Source of the DNA: an uncultured Lachnospiraceae bacterium
Lineage (GTDB): Bacteria; Bacillota_A; Clostridia; Lachnospirales; Lachnospiraceae
Reading direction: 5' to 3'
NCBI GenBank assembly: GCA_947175285.1
Contig: CAMWMM010000366.1
Coordinates: 1 to 5,414 of the forward strand
DNA: 5,414 nt
Under the pieces are notes generated by a model. The model had not been told where the DNA came from. It saw only the letters and a list, made by a program, of their open reading frames with translations, and did no database searches. Positions 1 to 4,532 of the stretch are shown piece after piece. The position numbers were made by a program, and so were the translations under genes. Position 1 is the first letter of the stretch; each line of letters starts with the position of its first letter.

Positions 1-290
1 TCTAACATCGCAAGATTCCATGTCTGAAGATATTCCTCCAGTTCAGGCATCGCTGTGCTCCAGAATTTCTTCTCTTCATCATAGAATGCATCACGAGTGT
101 CAATATCATGCCGGATATGCGCAAGCGTAGCCTGTGTCTCAACATGCTTTTCCAACGTTTCTATTTCCAGAAAAACAGCTTTGGCAGATTCATAATCCGC
201 CGCGCCCTTTAGCCTTTCTATTAAATCCGATAATTGCTTCTTTATCTTTGCGGTATCGGGACGTGCATAAGACATTTCCGAAAATTTCAT
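1..290 (-). CDS. M3-family oligoendopeptidase, N-terminal part (runs off left edge)
   Basis: Reading from the ATG at 288-290 gives an uninterrupted frame of 96 codons to the window edge, beginning MKFSEMSYARPD and containing IRHDIDTRDAFYDEE at about residues 59-73. I recognise this N-terminus as that of clostridial M3-family oligoendopeptidases: the MKFSEM-Y-RPD opening and the IRH-IDT-D-FYD-E segment are typical. Such enzymes are cytosolic zinc metallopeptidases that cut short peptides. The catalytic HExxH helix lies much further downstream, outside this window, so activity cannot be judged. The start is supported by AAAAGGAGC (301-309) about 11 bases upstream. No signal peptide is seen. It follows the 295-residue gene by 53 bases with no clear terminator or promoter between them, so read-through from the sigma-28 promoter is possible. 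Family assignment is by remembered similarity, not a search. Confidence 0.88.
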   Translation of the reverse strand, partial: MKFSEMSYARPDTAKIKKQLSDLIERLKGAADYESAKAVFLEIETLEKHVETQATLAHIRHDIDTRDAFYDEEKKFWSTAMPELEEYLQTWNLAML

Positions 291-300
291 AACACTCGCT

Positions 301-309
301 GCTCCTTTT
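301..309 (-). promoter_or_regulatory. Ribosome binding site of the M3 peptidase
   Basis: Read on the minus strand this is AAAAGGAGC, with GGAG about 11 bases before the ATG at 288-290. It fixes the start. The upstream GTG at 293-295 is out of frame and runs at once into TGA. The rest of the 291-343 gap is AT-rich (TATATATA at 309-316) and holds a short palindrome TTCGCCGAA at 324-332, but no convincing -35/-10 pair. Confidence 0.75.
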
Positions 310-343
310 ATATATAATTAACGTTCGCCGAAAGCTAACATTT

Positions 344-1231
344 TTATAACATTACATCTACATTGGCTCCCTCTGCCGAAACAGGCGCTTCCGGCACTTC
401 CACCGGCACATCCACACCTGCTAACTGCAGGGAAACACCACTTACCGGATTGGCAGAATCCGATACGGAATATGAACTTGCCCCGTTTGCATTCGCCTGC
501 TTTTCCTTTGATAACTGGTCAAATAATGCCTTCAGATATTTCATATCGGCTTCCAGGATATCACGAAGCTCCTCTGCACGATGCCGTTTTTTCATAGCTT
601 CAATATCGTCGTCATCCATGTGTTCATAGGAGGCGCTGCTCATCAGTTCATCCGCTAGTTCATTCATCTGCTCCTCGGATTCCCTCATCATCTGCTCTAT
701 CTCCTGAGCAAGCTGCTCCAATTCCTGAGCAGTGCGTTCCGCCTGCTCCTGCTGCTCCCTCGCCTGCCGCTGTTGCTCTTCCTCTGCGCTTTCCGTGCCC
801 TCTGTTTCCTCTACTTCTTCCTCTTCAAGAATGCCTTCCTCTTCTTCCGTTATACCGGAATGCGTCCGCTGTGCCCGCTCCTCTTCTTCAATATGCTTCC
901 TGTGTTTCTTCGCTACCCGCTCTATCGACCTTGCATGTGCGATAGCGTTGCTTACTGCCTTCTCGTCATAATCGCCGCTCTTTTGCTTCATCAAAAGCTG
1001 CACAAGCTCACTGCGCGCCTCTCTTACCGCTTTGTTTGCATGTGATGAGGTTTTAGAAGACATAATTCTATTAGATACTTTCTTAAAACTATATGTCAGT
1101 TTTTTCTTCTTCGCCTTTCCCCGGGTCGCCTTTGTAACCGCAAGCGTCCCCGCCGTGCTTCCGTCTTTGTTTTTTAAAGTGATATACGTTGTGTTCCCTT
1201 TAGTACTGACCCCACCGATCTGCATACCCAT
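344..1231 (-). CDS. Uncharacterised charge-segregated coiled-coil protein, 295 aa, under a sigma-28 promoter
   Basis: I do not recognise this family and assign no function. The start ATG at 1229-1231 follows AAGGAGG (1240-1246) with an 8-base gap. There is no signal peptide or membrane segment, so it is cytosolic or exported by a non-Sec route. Layout: residues 1-35 look beta-like (TTYITLKNKDGSTAGTLAV); 36-44 is a lysine/arginine cluster; 45-118 is basic and helix-prone; 115-152 is very acidic (EEEE runs at 115-118, 129-132 and 136-139); 150-196 is Gln/Glu-rich with heptad-like leucines, a probable coiled coil; DDDD falls at 206-209; 210-245 is helical; and 246-295 is a low-complexity Ala/Ser/Val/Pro tail ending VDVML. 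The sigma-28 promoter upstream suggests a role in or alongside motility. Possible roles are a flagellar-export chaperone or substrate, a scaffold, or a chemotaxis accessory, all inference. It is certainly a real gene: promoter, ribosome binding site and long open frame agree. Low complexity makes false open frames on the opposite strand. Confidence 0.9.
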   Translation of the reverse strand: MGMQIGGVSTKGNTTYITLKNKDGSTAGTLAVTKATRGKAKKKKLTYSFKKVSNRIMSSKTSSHANKAVREARSELVQLLMKQKSGDYDEKAVSNAIAHARSIERVAKKHRKHIEEEERAQRTHSGITEEEEGILEEEEVEETEGTESAEEEQQRQAREQQEQAERTAQELEQLAQEIEQMMRESEEQMNELADELMSSASYEHMDDDDIEAMKKRHRAEELRDILEADMKYLKALFDQLSKEKQANANGASSYSVSDSANPVSGVSLQLAGVDVPVEVPEAPVSAEGANVDVML

Positions 1232-1239
1232 ATTCTCAT

Positions 1240-1246
1240 CCTCCTT
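1240..1246 (-). promoter_or_regulatory. Strong ribosome binding site of the 295-aa gene
   Basis: AAGGAGG on the minus strand, 8 bases before ATG 1229-1231. The start region (AAGGAGGATGAGAATATG) closely resembles that of the DUF4956 gene (AAGGAGGATAAGAGTATG). It starts 4 bases after the downstream arm of the second possible leader hairpin, so its accessibility may depend on leader folding. Confidence 0.85.
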
Positions 1247-1250
1247 GATG

Positions 1251-1284
1251 TTACCGTTTTCCTTGCGGTAATTCCGTTTACCGC
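1251..1284 (-). promoter_or_regulatory. Leader with two mutually exclusive hairpins (GCGGTAA / TTACCGC / CGGTAA)
   Basis: In the transcript direction the leader contains GCGGTAA (1278-1284), a 6-base loop ACGGAA, then TTACCGC (1265-1271): a perfect 7-bp hairpin beginning roughly 10 bases after the predicted start of transcription. A third copy, CGGTAA (1251-1256), can pair with the same central TTACCG (1266-1271) across a 9-base loop, forming a 6-bp hairpin that ends 4 bases before the AAGGAGG. The central arm can therefore pair either upstream or downstream, but not both. There is no T-run, so this is not an intrinsic terminator. The repeats are directly visible. A regulatory switch, a protein-binding operator or a simple stabilising 5' hairpin are all possible; which one is inference. 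Confidence 0.55.
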
Positions 1285-1299
1285 TATGTTTATATAATA

Positions 1300-1327
1300 A
1301 TATCGGCGGATTTTCGTATGAACTTTA
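1300..1327 (-). promoter_or_regulatory. Sigma-28 (SigD/FliA-type, motility) promoter
   Basis: On the minus strand TAAA (1324-1327) is followed after 16 bases by GCCGATAT (1300-1307). The known sigma-28 consensus is TAAA, about 15 bases, then GCCGATAA/T. Here both boxes match fully, and the -35 side reads TAAAGTTC, close to the enterobacterial TAAAGTTT. Predicted transcription start is near 1293, giving a leader of about 60 bases before the ATG at 1231. Orientation and position fit the 295-residue gene. No competing sigma-A promoter of quality is seen in the gap. Confidence 0.85.
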
Positions 1328-1342
1328 GACATATTGAATAAA

Positions 1343-1367
1343 TAAAAATGCTAGCTTCTGCATTCTC
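1343..1367 (-). terminator. Possible weak terminator after DUF4956 gene
   Basis: In the transcript direction, GAGAATGC (1360-1367) can pair with GCATTTTT (1344-1351) using two G-U pairs, around an 8-base loop that overlaps the TAG stop codon. The descending arm runs into a T-rich tract (TTTTTATTTATT). The core Watson-Crick stem is only AATGC/GCATT, so strength is doubtful. Confidence 0.3.
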
Positions 1368-2031
1368 CGTCATGCGCAATGCAATTCACCTGTGTAAGAA
1401 ATTCCATATTTCCCAGTGTATGCAGTAAACTCTCTTTTTCTTTTGTACGAATTTCAATAATCAGCTCCGTCTCTCCGTTTTTCATTGTCCTGGCTTTTTC
1501 CTTATATGATTTACAATATTTCCCAATTTCTTCATAAAGAATACCGTAATCTATCTTTTCCTTCCCACCGCGCAGCACCAACAGTTCCGGCGCCTTTGTA
1601 ACCGGAATTCTGTCCGTTACAAACAAAAGCAATGTCATAATGACAGATGAAAACAGTGCCAAAGCAAATAAGCCGACTCCCGCGATAATACCGCCGCTGA
1701 CTGCCCAAAACAAATATAACAAATCAATTGGATTCTTTACGGCGTTTCGGAATCTGACAATAGACAATGCTCCCACCATACCCAGCGATACTAATAGATT
1801 AGACTGCATGGCAATCATGATAGATGCTACAATAATCGGCATTCCTGCCAACGTAATATTTAAATCCTTGGAATAAAAAGCCGATTTACTCGATATCTTA
1901 TATACTAAAAAAATATAGCTTCCCAAAAGAAAAGCCGCAAACAGAATCAGAATCACCGTTCTTACCGGTAAACCAGCTCCACCGCCCAATGATTCATATA
2001 TACTGTTTTTAATGACATCTTTTACTGACAT
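1351..2031 (-). CDS. DUF4956 domain-containing multi-pass membrane protein, 226 aa
   Basis: The ATG at 2029-2031 is preceded by AAGGAGG (2040-2046), so the start is firm. Hydrophobic segments fall at about residues 24-44, 58-76, 78-92, 103-120 and 121-139, then a soluble C-terminal part of roughly 85 residues. The stretch SLGMVGALSIVRFRNAVKNP (82-101) followed by LLYLFWAVSGG (104-114) is the hallmark I recognise for the DUF4956 family. The soluble tail has alternating hydrophobic strands and lysine-rich helices and may be a small alpha/beta domain facing the cytosol. The family has no established biochemical function. It lies 27 bases downstream of the CotH gene on the same strand and almost certainly shares its transcript. 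In related genomes, from memory, DUF4956 genes sit next to CotH and VTC-type polyphosphate polymerase genes, which suggests a shared envelope role. No polymerase is present in this window. Confidence 0.9.
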   Translation of the reverse strand: MSVKDVIKNSIYESLGGGAGLPVRTVILILFAAFLLGSYIFLVYKISSKSAFYSKDLNITLAGMPIIVASIMIAMQSNLLVSLGMVGALSIVRFRNAVKNPIDLLYLFWAVSGGIIAGVGLFALALFSSVIMTLLLFVTDRIPVTKAPELLVLRGGKEKIDYGILYEEIGKYCKSYKEKARTMKNGETELIIEIRTKEKESLLHTLGNMEFLTQVNCIAHDGECRS

Positions 2032-2039
2032 ACTCTTAT

Positions 2040-2046
2040 CCTCCTT
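2040..2046 (-). promoter_or_regulatory. Ribosome binding site of the DUF4956 gene
   Basis: AAGGAGG on the minus strand, 8 bases before ATG 2029-2031, within the 27-base gap after the CotH stop codon. No promoter or terminator fits in this gap, supporting co-transcription. Confidence 0.85.
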
Positions 2047-2058
2047 AAATCCGTACTT

Positions 2059-4437
2059 TTAATTGTCTTTTTCAAATAAAGCCTGCAGCGTTATATTTCC
2101 GTTTTCCAGAGAAATACTCAGTTCTTCTGCCTTGCTGTCTACATCTCCCTGCCATCCCGCAAAGTGATATCCTTCTTTGGCATGTGCTGATATCATGATG
2201 GGAAAATCACTGTAATAATATCCTTCCCATGATTCGATTCCTTCCAATTCGGCAGTATTTACGGTAATCGTGCCGCCCTCCGGCAGATTTGATGTGACAG
2301 ATATACGATTAAGTTCTCCTGACAAACCAAATGTCTTTGCCAAACTTTCCATTGCAAAACCAAACCGATTCTCAAAAAAGGCATCCACCTGCGCCGCTTC
2401 AGCACAAAAAGCTTCCATATCATATTCGGAATCAAAAAACCGCTGATGGTCTTTTACCACCTGAACACCATAAACGCTGCTCCAATCAGCTATCATTGCA
2501 TGCATCCGTTCATAAGAAAAAGTAGTGTTTGCAATGTCCATAAACGAGATACAGAATTGACGCCGAAAATCCTCATTATCCATGAGGCTCGCTACTACCG
2601 GTTCGTTAAGCAGTACGCTTTCCTCCATCCAGTTTTCCCTGTCTTCCCATATGTTGCTGTCCTGATAGATGCAGTCATCTAAATCATAAAGCATAAACCG
2701 CCATTTTCCATCACTATTACCGGTTTCTTCCTGTGCCGTTCGCCATAAAGCCGTATTATACCCGAACCCTACGTCTCTGTTGTCTATATACAGATTGATG
2801 CAGCAAAAATCAATCAGACTTTGGATATCGACCAATTCTCCGGCAAGGGCATAAGTATCCTCATAAGTCATGTCGCATTCCGTTACTACATCCAACATAT
2901 ATTGATACGCTGACATAGTTTCCTCAAAGTTTGTCTCTGCGTTACCTGCCTTAACCAGCATAATATCATTTGCGTCTATATTAAAATAATTTGCAAGATA
3001 TTCCTCGTTGTATCGTTCCCGGATACTGTAGATTCCCCAATATTCCCCATTCAAAAAAACTGCACAGGGTCTTGCTCTCTGTATGGTAACAGTTTTCCTG
3101 TCTCCGGCGGCTTCTTCCAACAGGGCATCCAGAAATTTTAATCCGTCTACGTTGCCGCCTCCGTTTCGTATTTTAACGGAAGATGAAATAATATCATTAT
3201 CAAAAAAAGCATACGGAATCACCTCAGTTTCATCATAAATATCTCTTGCGAAAATATTGAAAGATTTCTGAGGTACACCACGGGTTGAATTACCGGAAAT
3301 ACGAACGCCTGCACTTTGACTAAAGCAGCAGGAATGCGTTTCATCAAAATAGGAAATGAAAGCCTTTCGCTCCCATTCTCTTCCTTTATAAAAGGCGTTA
3401 GATGCCATATAACGATGCCAAACCTCCCCGTCAGCATCTTCAAAACTGTCTAAAATCTCTCCATCCTGCATACCGCCGTTTGCAAGATATTCCTCATATT
3501 TCATACCGTTTCCATAAATGCCTGTCTGACTGTCAAATAAATCCTCGGGATCAACGACTAAAGACATCACTGCCATTTGGGCATATTCCGTCTTCTCATT
3601 ATAACCTACAAAATAAGTTTCCGTGACAATATCGCTCGCCTGATTTGTAACAGGATTATAGCAGACCGCGCGCACGACAGTGGCTTTATCTACAGGAAAA
3701 TCAGGTGTGTAATCCTTTGTCGGTGTTAAATCCGTACGGCTGGCATATCTGTTTTCTTCCTGACTATTGTCCGTAATCCAAAGCGGTCCTTCATAAAGAA
3801 AAGAATCCTTGGTAGGTTCACTGCCATCCATAGTATAATATATCTTTTCTCCATTGGGGGAATATAAGTGGAGAGTAAAAGCATCTTCATAAAATCCGCT
3901 TGTCACTTCAAAAATCGGTTCATCCAAAGAAATGACAGGTAAAAGTTCCGCTTCTTCATTTGAACTGCCCAGCGTGGGATTCATCACAGACCACTTATAT
4001 TTTCCATCCTGTATTCTGCCATAGCTGGTATCATAAGAAAGCCGCGGAATCACCACCTGGTCAAGCGGGTTCAGGGAATTGTCTGTCAAAAATATCGTCT
4101 CTCCGTCTTTAGAAATGCGCAGTCCGGATTCTTTTCCCAGCCAGACAAGTGTATACCCTCCGGCAGGAACCAGAACCCCTTCTAAAGAATACTTATCCAT
4201 TTCCTTTCTGTCATCCGTAAGAAAATAGCCGTCCAGAGAAACCGCTTCCCTGCCGGGGTTATATAATTCTATACAGTCTGAATACTCACCGTTTTCATCA
4301 CTTTGCACCGCAAAATTATTACTGCATATCTCATTGATAACTACATGAGGCTTTCCAAAGCAATCATTTACTACCGCAACTGCCAATATAGAAATTGCAA
4401 TAACCAGAATTACCTTTCGTAAGAATCTTTTTTCCAT
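2059..4437 (-). CDS. CotH-family kinase, multidomain, membrane-anchored or secreted, 792 aa
   Basis: I place the start at ATG 4435-4437, numbering from there. A longer frame begins with TTG at 4452, but that TTG overlaps the GAGGAG ribosome binding site, so it is unlikely. Domains in order: KRFLRK plus a hydrophobic segment (about 5-24), a signal peptide or anchor without a lipobox; a lamin-tail-like domain (about 30-150, with VVINEICSNN and DCIELYNPG); a chitobiase C-terminal-like domain (about 174-278, with YYTMDGSEPT); a CotH kinase domain (about 285-640); and a C-terminal InlB-repeat-like domain (about 715-790, GYHFAGWQGD). Kinase landmarks are RISGNSTRG (379-387), KSFNIFAR (391-398), FLNGEYWGIYSIRE (461-474), DNRD (552-555) and WRFMLYDLDD (579-588) with acidic D585/D587. 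CotH of Bacillus phosphorylates spore-coat proteins. The much larger extracellular versions in Clostridia have unknown targets. It is the first gene of a unit with DUF4956, from its own promoter. The kinase assignment is firm; target and activity are not known. Confidence 0.93.
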   Translation of the reverse strand: MEKRFLRKVILVIAISILAVAVVNDCFGKPHVVINEICSNNFAVQSDENGEYSDCIELYNPGREAVSLDGYFLTDDRKEMDKYSLEGVLVPAGGYTLVWLGKESGLRISKDGETIFLTDNSLNPLDQVVIPRLSYDTSYGRIQDGKYKWSVMNPTLGSSNEEAELLPVISLDEPIFEVTSGFYEDAFTLHLYSPNGEKIYYTMDGSEPTKDSFLYEGPLWITDNSQEENRYASRTDLTPTKDYTPDFPVDKATVVRAVCYNPVTNQASDIVTETYFVGYNEKTEYAQMAVMSLVVDPEDLFDSQTGIYGNGMKYEEYLANGGMQDGEILDSFEDADGEVWHRYMASNAFYKGREWERKAFISYFDETHSCCFSQSAGVRISGNSTRGVPQKSFNIFARDIYDETEVIPYAFFDNDIISSSVKIRNGGGNVDGLKFLDALLEEAAGDRKTVTIQRARPCAVFLNGEYWGIYSIRERYNEEYLANYFNIDANDIMLVKAGNAETNFEETMSAYQYMLDVVTECDMTYEDTYALAGELVDIQSLIDFCCINLYIDNRDVGFGYNTALWRTAQEETGNSDGKWRFMLYDLDDCIYQDSNIWEDRENWMEESVLLNEPVVASLMDNEDFRRQFCISFMDIANTTFSYERMHAMIADWSSVYGVQVVKDHQRFFDSEYDMEAFCAEAAQVDAFFENRFGFAMESLAKTFGLSGELNRISVTSNLPEGGTITVNTAELEGIESWEGYYYSDFPIMISAHAKEGYHFAGWQGDVDSKAEELSISLENGNITLQALFEKDN

Positions 4438-4445
4438 TCCCTGAC

Positions 4446-4451
4446 TCCTCA
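4446..4451 (-). promoter_or_regulatory. Ribosome binding site deciding the CotH start
   Basis: On the minus strand GAGGAG sits in TTTGAGGAGTCAGGGAATG, about 8 bases before the ATG at 4435-4437. The in-frame TTG at 4450-4452 overlaps this element and has no ribosome binding site at a suitable distance, so the ATG start is preferred, five codons shorter. Confidence 0.75.
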
Positions 4452-4474
4452 AATCGAATGCTAATCAGGAGTAA

Positions 4475-4503
4475 ATAGTATCATATATTGTATTAAATGA
4501 CAA
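4475..4503 (-). promoter_or_regulatory. Sigma-A type promoter with extended -10 for CotH-DUF4956
   Basis: On the minus strand, TTGTCA (4498-4503, consensus TTGACA) is separated by exactly 17 bases from TACTAT (4475-4480, consensus TATAAT). The -10 box is preceded by TGA, matching the extended TGn element. Predicted transcription start is near 4468, leaving about 30 bases before the ATG at 4437. It lies in the gap after the deacetylase stop, so the CotH-DUF4956 unit can be expressed independently of the deacetylase. Confidence 0.75.
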
Positions 4504-4532
4504 GCACTGAATGCCGTCAGAGTGATGGTTTC

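Noticed and set aside
306..332. Possible promoter for the M3 peptidase (TATATA) and palindrome TTCGCCGAA
   Set aside because: No acceptable -35 box lies 16-18 bases upstream, and transcription would start within or after the ribosome binding site. The palindrome is short with no partner site.
363..1271. Several open frames on the plus strand (363-629, 732-971, 773-1045, 1032-1271)
   Set aside because: They are antisense to the 295-residue gene. Their Ser/Cys/Phe-rich translations are mirror images of its Glu/Lys/Gln-rich codons, and none has its own promoter or a recognisable domain.
1640..1876. Plus-strand 78-codon open frame opposite the DUF4956 gene
   Set aside because: It is antisense to a conserved membrane protein, has no ribosome binding site of note and no recognisable domain.
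3219..3443. 74-codon open frame on the minus strand inside the CotH gene
   Set aside because: It lies in a different frame within a well-supported CotH kinase domain, has no recognisable family, and is expected by chance.
4505..4524. Possible terminator hairpin after the deacetylase (CACT...AGTG or CTGA...TCAG)
   Set aside because: Either stem is only 4 bp, and no T-run follows. It is too weak to call.
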